From DUZB01 sp964407525 (lineage in GTDB: Bacteria > Desulfobacterota > DSM-4660 > Desulfatiglandales > Desulfatiglandaceae), in the NCBI GenBank assembly GCA_964407525.1, contig CAYOWC010000088.1, positions 1 to 16,537 on the forward strand: a DNA stretch of 16,537 bases. The letters are read 5' to 3'. Of the stretch, positions 6,463-14,176 are shown in pieces. The number at the start of each line of letters is the position of its first letter. Position 1 is the first letter of the stretch. Position numbers and translations under genes: made by a program. Below the pieces are notes generated by a model. That model was not told the origin of the DNA. It saw nothing but the letters and a program-made list of their open reading frames with translations, and did no database searches.

Positions 6463-9400
6463 TCAAATTTCATTGATCATAGCTAAAATCTGGTCTTCGC
6501 CGAATCCTCTGAGATTCAGTGCCCCTGACCTGCAGGATGCAACGCAGAGACCACATCCTTTGCACAGTGCGGGATTTACTTCGGCCTTTCCGGCAGTTGG
6601 CCCTTTCACGGTCATGGATGGCGCGGAATAAGGGCACACAACAATACAGACGCCGCAACCACTGCAGGAATTCGGATTTACGTGTGCTACGGTACCGCTC
6701 ATGCTGATGGTTTTTCTCGAAAGCAGCGTTACTGCTCTCGAAGAGGCTGCTAATGCCTGGGCTACCGATTCATCTATCGGCTTTGGATAATGGTTCATTC
6801 CGCATAAAAAGACCCCGTCCGTGGCAAATTCAGAGGGCCCCAACTTGGCGTGGGCCTCTACAAAAAAGCGATCTTCATTCATGGGTACCTTGAATAACTG
6901 ACCGAGTTTTTCGTCTCCGGACGGGACAATGGCTGAGGCTAATGCCAGCAGGTCCGCCCTTATAATAACCGTTTTGCCAAGGACCTTGTCTTCCACTTCC
7001 ACTCTCAACCTGTCGTTTTCAAGAGATACCAGCGGTTTGTTGAGAAGGGTAAAGGGAATAAAGAGAATTCCCGCAAGGCGCGCATTTCTATAAAGATATT
7101 CCCTTTCCCCATACGTTCGAATATCCCTGTACAGAACGTAAATCCTCATCTCGGGGTTCAGTTTTTTCAAGTGCAGGGCGCTTTCAATGGCGTGGGTGCA
7201 GCAGACCCTCGAACAGTAAGGCCTTTCAGGTTCCCTGGAACCGACGCACTGGATGAAAACCGCTGTATTCAGTTCTTTTAACCCGGGGTCATCGGCAATG
7301 AATCGTTCATCCAGTTCAAGATGTGTCACAACCCGTGAATCTTGTCCGTAAAGATATTCTTTCGGCAATGATTCAGTGGCCCCCGTGGCAAGCACCGCAA
7401 CGCCGTGCTTAAACTCCTTTTTCTCCCCGTTTGGAGAGGCCAGGGTGGACATGAAACTCCCGACAAAACCATCGACGTTTACCAGTTCCGTATGGAGTTG
7501 AATGTCAATATTGGGATCTGATTGGACAGAGTCGATCATTTCCCCTAACTTCAATTGAATGTCTTCCCCTTTCCATGTTCTAAAGAGCCTTTGCGCCTGG
7601 CCCCCCAGAACGGCGGAACGTTCCACAAGACAGACCGGGAATCCCTGTTTCGCGAAACTTTTAGCCGCCGCCATTCCTGAAATGCCCCCACCCACTACGA
7701 GTGCGGCCTGATCAATATTCAGTTCAGTTTCCACAAGGGGTTCTATGAGGGCTGCTTTGACCACTGCCATGCGAACCAAATCTTTTGCTTTTTCCGTAGC
7801 CATAGCCGGGTCATTTTTATGGACCCAGGAATCATGGTTTCGGATATTTGTCATTTCAAAGAGGTATTTGTTTAACCCGGCTGCGATCAACGTTTCTTGA
7901 AAAAGACCTTCATGAGTCTTTGGTGTGCAGGCGGCCACAACGATTCGGTTGAGTCCTCTTTCGCGAATTTCCTGGGTTAGGCGTTCCTGTGTATCCTGCG
8001 AACAGGAATAGAGATTGTCCGCCACATATTCCACGTAAGGGAGAGATGCGGCATATTCGCGTACCGCAGGAACATCGACCACCCCGCTGATGTTGATTCC
8101 ACAGTGGCAGACAAAGACCCCAATGCGTGGTCTTTCCCCTGTAACCGAGATTTCCTCCGGTGGTTTTTCTTCTTTAATCAGGGTGTTTCTGGCGCTGCTC
8201 AGCAATGCTCCTGCCTCTACGGATGCAGAGCTTGCCTCAATGACGGACTGGGGAATGTCTTTTGGTCCCTGAAAGGCGCCGCAGACGAAGATACCCTCTT
8301 TGGAGGTAGTGACAGGAGAGAATGATCCTGTATCACAAAAGCCTCCATCCGTGAGGTCGATCCCGAGTCGGTAAGCCATTTCCTGTGCCTCCGGGGAGGT
8401 TTCAAGCCCTACGGAAAGGACAACGAGATCAAAGGCTTCTTCAACGAAACGGCCTTCTTCGGTCACATAGGGAAGCAGGAGCTCGCCATCTTTACTGCCC
8501 GTATCCACGGTTGGAACACGGGAACGGATAAAGCGTACCCCATGTTTTGTTTTTGCATCCTCGAAATATTTCTCAAAATCCTTTCCGTGGGTACGCATAT
8601 CCATGAAAAATATGGCGCAGTCCAGATTCTGGCTGGCGTGTTCCTTGGCGATGACCGCCTCTTTGATTGCGTACATGCAACAGACAGAGGAACAATATCC
8701 GTGATCGCAACCGTTTAGATCCCGGGATCCTATACACTGAAGCCATGCGATTTTTTTGGGTTCTTTGCTGTCGGATGGCCTTTGAAGATGCCCCAGGGTC
8801 GGGCCGGACGCAGATAGAATACGCTCAAATTCCATGGAAGTAATGATGTCCGGATGTCTGGCATAGCCATAGGTTTTATATTTTGCCGGATCAAAGGGCT
8901 GTATACCGGGAGCAAGCACGATGGCACCCACATTCAGCTCAATGGTCTCGTCCTGTTGGAGATAATCGATGGCGTTTACTCCACAGAATTCCGAGCATAT
9001 CTTACATCCACCGCTTTTGAAATGGATGCAAACGTCTCTGTCGATGGCAGGTGTATTGGGGATTGCCTGGGCGTAGGGCACGTAAATCGGCTTTCGACCT
9101 TTTAGCCCCATGTCGTATTCAGATGGGATTGGTTTAAACGACTGGGCGGTGATCTCTTCGAGCTGGATATGTCCCGTAGGGCAGACAGACGCGCATGCCC
9201 CGCAGGCCATACACACGTCCGACTGAAGGTGGAAGGGGGTGTCCACCTTCATATCCGTGCCGCGTCCTGTCAGGCTTATGGCGCTGTTCCCCATTTTTTC
9301 GCAGATCCTCACGCAGAGCCCGCAGAGAATACAGTCATCGTCTTCTTTCTCGAAACGTGGTTCCGTGATACCATACTTCGAGGCCAGATCAACAATAACA

Positions 9401-9699
9401 GGAACTTCCGGACAGCGGGAGAGGAGCATTTCCACAATCAGTTTACGGCCATTGTGCACCTCTTCCGAATCAGTAAAAACCTCCATGCCGTCCCAGATGG
9501 GGTAGTTGCATGCCGTTACAAAACGGCTTCTGCGGCCATCGAAAAGCTCTACTGTACATAACCTGCACATGCCCCCCGGTTCCAGGGCTTCATGGTGACA
9601 CAAAGTTGGGATTTCAACGCCGTTGTCTTTGGCAACTTGCAGGATATACTGACCTTCTTTTCCCTGTACTTCTTTCCCGTTAAGCTTGAAAGTGATCAT
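6463..9699 (-). CDS. hdrA: NuoG-like/HdrA fusion: electron-bifurcating flavoprotein of Hdr complex
   Basis: This 1078-residue protein joins several modules. Residues 1-70 form a NuoG/HydA-type [2Fe-2S] domain (C34, C45, C48, C64). Residues 121-175 hold two [4Fe-4S] motifs (C123/126/129/133 and C163/166/169/173). Residues ~190-500 match the second half of an HdrA flavoprotein module without its GxGxxG dinucleotide fold, but with a Cys cluster C224/232/235/239. Residues ~525-990 are a full HdrA: CHCG near 531, C566, C591 and the FAD fold VVGGGISG at 668-675. Residues 1005-1060 are a two-cluster ferredoxin (C1012-1022, C1046-1056). HdrA flavin is the bifurcation site in characterised complexes. 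Ordinary HdrA is roughly 650 residues, so this is a large fusion with NADH-dehydrogenase-type parts. AAGGT precedes the ATG. The gene lies 47 bp after the NuoF-like gene. Confidence 0.92.
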   Translation of the reverse strand: MITFKLNGKEVQGKEGQYILQVAKDNGVEIPTLCHHEALEPGGMCRLCTVELFDGRRSRFVTACNYPIWDGMEVFTDSEEVHNGRKLIVEMLLSRCPEVPVIVDLASKYGITEPRFEKEDDDCILCGLCVRICEKMGNSAISLTGRGTDMKVDTPFHLQSDVCMACGACASVCPTGHIQLEEITAQSFKPIPSEYDMGLKGRKPIYVPYAQAIPNTPAIDRDVCIHFKSGGCKICSEFCGVNAIDYLQQDETIELNVGAIVLAPGIQPFDPAKYKTYGYARHPDIITSMEFERILSASGPTLGHLQRPSDSKEPKKIAWLQCIGSRDLNGCDHGYCSSVCCMYAIKEAVIAKEHASQNLDCAIFFMDMRTHGKDFEKYFEDAKTKHGVRFIRSRVPTVDTGSKDGELLLPYVTEEGRFVEEAFDLVVLSVGLETSPEAQEMAYRLGIDLTDGGFCDTGSFSPVTTSKEGIFVCGAFQGPKDIPQSVIEASSASVEAGALLSSARNTLIKEEKPPEEISVTGERPRIGVFVCHCGINISGVVDVPAVREYAASLPYVEYVADNLYSCSQDTQERLTQEIRERGLNRIVVAACTPKTHEGLFQETLIAAGLNKYLFEMTNIRNHDSWVHKNDPAMATEKAKDLVRMAVVKAALIEPLVETELNIDQAALVVGGGISGMAAAKSFAKQGFPVCLVERSAVLGGQAQRLFRTWKGEDIQLKLGEMIDSVQSDPNIDIQLHTELVNVDGFVGSFMSTLASPNGEKKEFKHGVAVLATGATESLPKEYLYGQDSRVVTHLELDERFIADDPGLKELNTAVFIQCVGSREPERPYCSRVCCTHAIESALHLKKLNPEMRIYVLYRDIRTYGEREYLYRNARLAGILFIPFTLLNKPLVSLENDRLRVEVEDKVLGKTVIIRADLLALASAIVPSGDEKLGQLFKVPMNEDRFFVEAHAKLGPSEFATDGVFLCGMNHYPKPIDESVAQALAASSRAVTLLSRKTISMSGTVAHVNPNSCSGCGVCIVVCPYSAPSMTVKGPTAGKAEVNPALCKGCGLCVASCRSGALNLRGFGEDQILAMINEI

Positions 9700-9746
9700 A
9701 GACTATACCTTATATGGGGTCCTAAAAGCCGAGTTCCATACCGTTT

Positions 9747-11648
9747 TTATTTGATTACGACCGCATCGAATTTGCATACATCATAACAGATGCCGCATTG
9801 AATGCATTTTTCAAGATCCAGTTTATGCGGTTTCTTCTTTTCACCGGTTATGGCTTCCTGGGGGCATTTGAGACTACAAAGTCTGCAACCGGTGCAGGCG
9901 TTTTCGTCGATTTCATAATGAAAAAGAGCCTTGCAGATCCCAGCAGAGCATCTTTTCTCCTTAATATGCGCCTCATATTCATCCCTGAAATAACGGATGG
10001 TGGTCAGGACAGGATTAGGAGCGGATGTGCCCAGGCCGCACAGAGAAAATTTTCCGACCATATTACTCAGTTCTTCAAGGAGTTCAATATCGCCTTCTTT
10101 TCCGTTTCCTTCACAGATATGGGTGAGGATCTGGAGCATCCTCTTGATTCCTTCACGACACGGATTGCATTGCCCGCACGATTCGTCCTTGAGGAAATCG
10201 AGAAAATAGCGCGCAACATCTACCATGCAGGTGTCCTGGTCCATAACAATCATGCCACCGGAGCCCATAATGGAGCCTGCTTCGGCCAGGTGTTGATAAT
10301 CTACGGGAATGTCTAACATCTCTTCGGGGATACAGCCGCCCGATGGACCTCCCGTCTGGACCGCTTTTATCTTCTTCTTCCGGGGAATTCCATCCCCCAT
10401 ATCGTAGACAATCTCTTCCAGGGAAATTCCCATGGGGACTTCCACAAGTCCTGTATTTTTGATTTTCCCAACGAGACTGAAAACCTTCGTTCCTTTACTA
10501 TCCGGGGTACCCAGATCTGCAAACCATGGGGCTCCTTTGGACAGGATAACGGGGACGTTGGCATAGGTTTCCACGTTATTCAAATTGGACGGACTGTTCC
10601 GGAAACCCTTTTCTACCGTATGGATATACTTTGCCCTGGGTCTGCCGACTTCTCCTTCGAGGGATGCCATGAGGGCTGTTGATTCACCGCAGACAAATGC
10701 ACCTGCTCCAGTGGAAATCTTAATATGGAAATTGAAACCGGATCCCCCGATATCGTTTCCGATCAATCCGTAATCCGTTGCCTGTCTGATGGCAGTTACC
10801 AGACGCTTCACAGCGAGGGGATATTCATTGCGAACATAGATGGAACCCTGCTCCGATCCAATGGCAAGCCCTGCAATCAACATTCCTTCAATAATGGTGT
10901 GAGGGTCACCTTCCAGGATACTTCGATCCATATAGGCCCCGGGATCCCCTTCATCCGCATTGCAGATGATAAATCGCTCTCCTTCATGTTCGGCGCAACT
11001 TTGCCACTTTACCCCGGTTGGAAATCCCCCTCCTCCACGGCCCCTTAATCCGGAATCTTTTATGGCGGCAATGATTTTTTGCGGTTCTTGTTCCAAAAGG
11101 GCATGAAAAAAGGCAGAGTACCCGCCTCTGGCAATATAGTCTTCTATGCGCTCAGGGTCGATATAGCCGCAATTGCGCAAGGCAATTTTGACCTGCTTGT
11201 TGTAAAAACCGATATCCTCCAGAAACGGAATACCTTCTAAAGGCGGGAATTCATCCACCGGATTGGGGTAACCATCTTCGACCACCGAGCGTGGATCGCG
11301 CATTTGTCCGAGGATGATTTTGGCATCAAACCGGCCATCCAGGTATTCGTGTATAATTTGACTTATCTTGTCCTGGGTAATGTTCTTGTAGACCACCCTC
11401 GGGCTGTCCTTCCTGAATATTTCTACAAGCGGTTCCATCTCACAGAAACCGAGGCAGCCGGTTTTTTGAATCCGTACATTCTCGTTTCCATTAAATTCAT
11501 TTTCGGCAGTGTCAAATGCTTTGTCGGCTCCCGCTGCAATGCCGCACGAAGCCATCCCTATATTGACTGTCAAAGCTTCAGGGTAATAAAGAGCCTCCCT
11601 GTGAGCCAGGGATATTTCATCCAAATCCTTCACGTGCAGAATCTTCAT
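9747..11648 (-). CDS. NuoF/HydB-like NAD(P)H-oxidising flavoprotein subunit
   Basis: This 633-residue protein has the layout of HndC/HydB. The N-terminal thioredoxin-like domain has C35, C65 and C69, one Cys short of the classical [2Fe-2S] set. The NuoF domain carries the FMN glycine loop GRGGGGFPTGVKW (203-215), the NADH-binding stretch NADEGDPGAYMDR (230-242), and an N3-type cluster at C491, C494, C497 and C537. The C-terminus is a two-[4Fe-4S] ferredoxin (C585/588/591/595, C615/618/621/625). It should exchange electrons between NAD(P)H and the HdrA fusion. NADH is inferred as the substrate, as in NuoF, and cannot be distinguished from NADPH by eye. No separate NuoE-like subunit is encoded here. 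It is the first gene of the leftward operon; AAGGCGG lies just before the ATG. Confidence 0.93.
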   Translation of the reverse strand: MKILHVKDLDEISLAHREALYYPEALTVNIGMASCGIAAGADKAFDTAENEFNGNENVRIQKTGCLGFCEMEPLVEIFRKDSPRVVYKNITQDKISQIIHEYLDGRFDAKIILGQMRDPRSVVEDGYPNPVDEFPPLEGIPFLEDIGFYNKQVKIALRNCGYIDPERIEDYIARGGYSAFFHALLEQEPQKIIAAIKDSGLRGRGGGGFPTGVKWQSCAEHEGERFIICNADEGDPGAYMDRSILEGDPHTIIEGMLIAGLAIGSEQGSIYVRNEYPLAVKRLVTAIRQATDYGLIGNDIGGSGFNFHIKISTGAGAFVCGESTALMASLEGEVGRPRAKYIHTVEKGFRNSPSNLNNVETYANVPVILSKGAPWFADLGTPDSKGTKVFSLVGKIKNTGLVEVPMGISLEEIVYDMGDGIPRKKKIKAVQTGGPSGGCIPEEMLDIPVDYQHLAEAGSIMGSGGMIVMDQDTCMVDVARYFLDFLKDESCGQCNPCREGIKRMLQILTHICEGNGKEGDIELLEELSNMVGKFSLCGLGTSAPNPVLTTIRYFRDEYEAHIKEKRCSAGICKALFHYEIDENACTGCRLCSLKCPQEAITGEKKKPHKLDLEKCIQCGICYDVCKFDAVVIK

Positions 11649-11695
11649 TGTATCCGCCTTGTTTTTGTGCTCCTGGTAATGAGGATAACCATATT

Positions 11696-11714
11696 ATGGC
11701 TACATTATAGCCAT
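11696..11714. promoter_or_regulatory. Palindromic operator candidate ATGGCTA-N5-TAGCCAT
   Basis: There are two perfect 7-bp inverted arms, ATGGCTA (11696-11702) and TAGCCAT (11708-11714), with a 5-bp centre. The -10 hexamer of the leftward promoter lies within it. A dimeric repressor bound here would block RNA polymerase directly. The cognate regulator is not encoded in the window. Confidence 0.5.
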
Positions 11715-11731
11715 TTTCCTGCTGGAGTAAA
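11704..11731 (-). promoter_or_regulatory. Predicted promoter of the NuoF-Hdr operon
   Basis: On the minus strand the sequence reads -35 TTTACT (11731-11726), a 16-bp spacer, then a perfect -10 TATAAT (11709-11704). Transcription would start near 11697, giving a leader of about 50 nt before the ATG at 11648. The -10 box lies within the palindrome at 11696-11714. Confidence 0.55.
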
Positions 11732-11994
11732 TCATTTTTTTTGCAGGCCGTTTTTTTAGGGAATTTCGAGAATCTTGGGGTTCGAGCCACTAAATTTCTG
11801 GGTTTTATTCGAACCGCATCCGGCCCTTACCAATTATGATTTTCTGCTTTTTTTCATGAATCCCGTTCAGTCATTTATGAATTTTTACTTGAGGATATTA
11901 AATTGTGTCTTAACTTTTGGCATATATCACCACTAGCAGATGTATATCTGTCTCGGCTTTTCAACCTTTCAACCGGACCCATTTATATTTTCCA

Positions 11995-12009
11995 AAGGAG
12001 GTTATTATG
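11995..12009 (+). promoter_or_regulatory. Ribosome binding site that decides the cooS start
   Basis: A perfect AAGGAGGT (11995-12002) is followed by TATT and ATG at 12007. The open frame continues upstream to 11917, but that extension has no ribosome site and adds residues foreign to the CODH family, so 12007 is the start. Confidence 0.85.
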
Positions 12010-13974
12010 GAAAAAAAACCGATTGTTAGTAAACTGTTGCCTCCAAAAGAGGCAACATCGTGTGATGCAACAGCGCAAATGCTGGCAAAAGCCAGAAAGG
12101 ACGGGGTCGAGCTTTGTTTTGACAGGGCTGCCACAATGAAAGCGTGTCCGATTGGAGCAGACTCAGCCTGCTGCAAACATTGTTCAATGGGTCCTTGTCG
12201 CCTGAATGCGAAAGATCCATACGGCAAGGTGGGCATATGCGGTGCAACCATTGACACTATTCAGGCCAGGAATTTTGCTCGAATGGTAGCTACGGGTACC
12301 GCTGCTCATACGGACCATGGCATGGCTATGCTCGATCTTTTCCGTGAAGTCGTGACCGGGAAAATAAAAGACTACAAAATAAAGGACCCCATCAAATTGG
12401 AATTGGTCGCAAGATCGATCGGCATCGAGGTTGACGGCAAGAGCGAGGAAGAGATTGCCCTGGAACTGTATGGGGAACTTGAACGGACCTATACCCAGAT
12501 TGAAGGGGAAATTCCCCTGATGAAACGAGTTCCGAAGAAGACCCTGGAAAACTGGAGAAAACTGGGAATCGTACCGCGTGGGGCCATGCGGGAGATCATG
12601 GAGATGCTCCATAGGACGCACGTCGGAGTAGATCAGCACTATGAAAATATCATGAAACAGGTCAGCAGGACCGCCCTGGCCGATGGCTGGGGAGGCTCGA
12701 TGGTCGCAACGGAAATATCGGACATCCTGTTTGGAACTCCTTCTCCGGTCCTTGCTGAGGTAAACATGGGTGTCCTGAAAAAGAATAAGGTGAATATCAT
12801 CATTCATGGACATGAGCCGAATCTTTTTGAGTCTATTCTTGAATCGGTGAGTGACCCTGCCCTCATCGAGGAGGCCAAAAAGGCGGGAGCGGAGGATATC
12901 AATCTTGTCGGGATGTGCTGTTCCGGGGCCGAAATGATGTCAAGACACGGTGTTCCCCATGCGGGAAATTTCAGTTCCACGGAGGCCATCCTGGTAACAG
13001 GAGCGGTGGATGCCATGGGAGTGGATATCCAGTGTATCAAGCAGGGTCTGGCAAAAGTGGCAGGGTGCTACAATACTCCGCTGTTTACAACCAACTCCCG
13101 GTGTCACATTGAAGGAGCCGAACATATTCAATTCCACGAAGATAAGGCCAGGGAATGCACGGACGAGATTGTCAGGCGGGCCATCGAACGCTTCAAGAAC
13201 CGCAGTCTTCCCATTGAGATACCCAATATCGTCAATCCCGGAGTGCACGGTTTTTCCTATGAATATATCAACTATATGTTAGGAGGTTCTTTCCGCGGGA
13301 GCTATGTGCCCCTGAACGACAACATCATCAATGGCCGGATCCGTGGAGTGGCCGGAGTGGTGGGGTGCACCAACCCGCGGGTCAGACAGGATGAAGTGCA
13401 TGTGGAACTGGTGAAAGAACTCATCCAGAACGATGTCCTCGTCCTGCAGACGGGATGTTCTCAGATCGCCCTGGCCAAGGCTGGGCTCTGTACACCTGAA
13501 GCGGCACATTTTGCCGGTCCCGGTCTGAGCGAGGTCTGCGAAGCAGTGGGCATGCCGCCCGTACTGGGTCTTGGTTCCTGTGTGGATAACAGCAGAATTC
13601 TTATCGCGGCCTCCGAGATGGTTCGCGCAGGCGGCTTGGGGGATTGCCTTGCGGATCTTCCGGTAGCGGGGGCGGCCCCCGAGTGGATGAGTGAAAAGGC
13701 CATATCCATTGGTCAGTATTTTGTCGCGTCCGGTGTATTTACGGTATTTGGAGTGACTTTTCCGATTGTCGAGGGGACGAAATTTCATGATCTCCTCTTT
13801 GACGGGCTGGAAAAACAGGGCCTCGGAAAATGGGGCTTTTCTCCAGATCCGCACGAGATGGCACAGTTGATGATTGCCCACATCGACAAAAAGCGGAAAG
13901 CGCTTGGCATCGATAAAGCCAGGGAAAGGGTTCTTCTTGACATGTCGGACAGGAGGGGTCTGGAAGCTGCTTGA
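12007..13974 (+). CDS. cooS: Anaerobic Ni-Fe carbon monoxide dehydrogenase, catalytic subunit
   Basis: This 655-residue enzyme interconverts CO + H2O and CO2 + 2H+ + 2e-. The bridging D-cluster cysteines are C47 and C55, and the B-cluster ligands are C56, C59, C64 and C78. The Ni-Fe C-cluster set is complete: H269, C304/C305, C343, C454, C484 and C525. K564 sits where the catalytic Lys is expected. These agree, with small offsets, with the Carboxydothermus CooS-II ligands as I remember them, so the enzyme should be active. It is monofunctional in form and soluble. No cooF ferredoxin, cooC nickel-insertion ATPase, acetyl-CoA synthase or hydrogenase genes are adjacent. It is transcribed divergently from the NuoF-Hdr operon, which suggests electron exchange through ferredoxin with that complex. 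A stem-loop follows 30 bp after the stop. Confidence 0.96.
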   Translation: MEKKPIVSKLLPPKEATSCDATAQMLAKARKDGVELCFDRAATMKACPIGADSACCKHCSMGPCRLNAKDPYGKVGICGATIDTIQARNFARMVATGTAAHTDHGMAMLDLFREVVTGKIKDYKIKDPIKLELVARSIGIEVDGKSEEEIALELYGELERTYTQIEGEIPLMKRVPKKTLENWRKLGIVPRGAMREIMEMLHRTHVGVDQHYENIMKQVSRTALADGWGGSMVATEISDILFGTPSPVLAEVNMGVLKKNKVNIIIHGHEPNLFESILESVSDPALIEEAKKAGAEDINLVGMCCSGAEMMSRHGVPHAGNFSSTEAILVTGAVDAMGVDIQCIKQGLAKVAGCYNTPLFTTNSRCHIEGAEHIQFHEDKARECTDEIVRRAIERFKNRSLPIEIPNIVNPGVHGFSYEYINYMLGGSFRGSYVPLNDNIINGRIRGVAGVVGCTNPRVRQDEVHVELVKELIQNDVLVLQTGCSQIALAKAGLCTPEAAHFAGPGLSEVCEAVGMPPVLGLGSCVDNSRILIAASEMVRAGGLGDCLADLPVAGAAPEWMSEKAISIGQYFVASGVFTVFGVTFPIVEGTKFHDLLFDGLEKQGLGKWGFSPDPHEMAQLMIAHIDKKRKALGIDKARERVLLDMSDRRGLEAA

Positions 13975-14003
13975 TATCAGGTGATAAACAGCGAAATGAA
14001 AAA

Positions 14004-14042
14004 GTCTTTTTCCTGATCGGGGTGTCCGGTCAGGAAAAAGAC
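14004..14042. terminator. Strong stem-loop between convergent cooS and oleD
   Basis: GTCTTTTTCCTGATCGG (14004-14020) pairs with CCGGTCAGGAAAAAGAC (14026-14042), with one G-T pair and a 5-nt loop GGTGT. On the minus strand the stem is followed by TTTTTCATTT, fitting an intrinsic terminator for the leftward oleA-oleD transcript. On the plus strand no U-run follows, so for cooS it is more likely a 3' stabilising or pausing hairpin. Confidence 0.7.
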
Positions 14043-14100
14043 CAAACCTTGTGTGAAATTTGAAACTGGGATCTCAAACACTGACACCTGAATCCTGTCG

Positions 14101-14130
14101 TTCTCTGCGTCTTGGCGTCTCTGCGCGAGA
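14101..14130. repeat. Dispersed-repeat-like segment with internal TCTCTGCG repeats
   Basis: TCTCTGCG occurs at 14102-14109 and again at 14118-14125 within a C/T/G-rich block ending GCGCGAGA. From memory, similar phrases recur between genes in several environmental bacterial genomes. Only this copy is visible, so dispersal is unproven. Confidence 0.35.
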
Positions 14131-14151
14131 CTTTCTTTAAGAAGTTTCTTT

Positions 14152-14172
14152 CCCGATCAGACGGGTTTTTTT
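14152..14172 (+). terminator. Weak possible plus-strand terminator after cooS
   Basis: CCCG (14152-14155) and CGGG (14162-14165) form a 4-bp stem with a 6-nt loop, followed by seven Ts (14166-14172). The stem is short. It could assist termination of readthrough from cooS just before the oleD 3' end. Confidence 0.3.
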
Positions 14173-14176
14173 CCCG

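Larger units (their letters stand above)
11649..12006. promoter_or_regulatory. Divergent control region between the NuoF-Hdr operon and cooS
   Basis: This 358-bp A/T-rich region has no convincing gene. The part next to the NuoF gene holds a palindrome over a sigma70-like promoter (described separately). The middle contains an inverted repeat GGTTCGA (11779-11785) / TCGAACC (11809-11815) with a 23-bp spacer. On the cooS side only a weak candidate promoter is seen (TTGAGG 11889-11894, 16 bp, TAACTT 11911-11916). No sigma54 -24/-12 pair and no obvious CooA- or FNR-type site were found by eye. Confidence 0.6.

Noticed and set aside
11779..11815. GGTTCGAG...TTCGAACC looked like a tRNA T-arm
   Set aside because: No acceptor, D-arm or anticodon arm could be found at the right distances, so it is listed only as an inverted repeat.
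11911..11930. Sigma54 promoter (TTGGCATATATCACC) before cooS
   Set aside because: The GC element at -12 is missing, so it does not fit the -24/-12 consensus.
12184..12813. 209-codon minus-strand open frame
   Set aside because: It is antisense inside cooS, whose cluster ligands fix the plus-strand reading.
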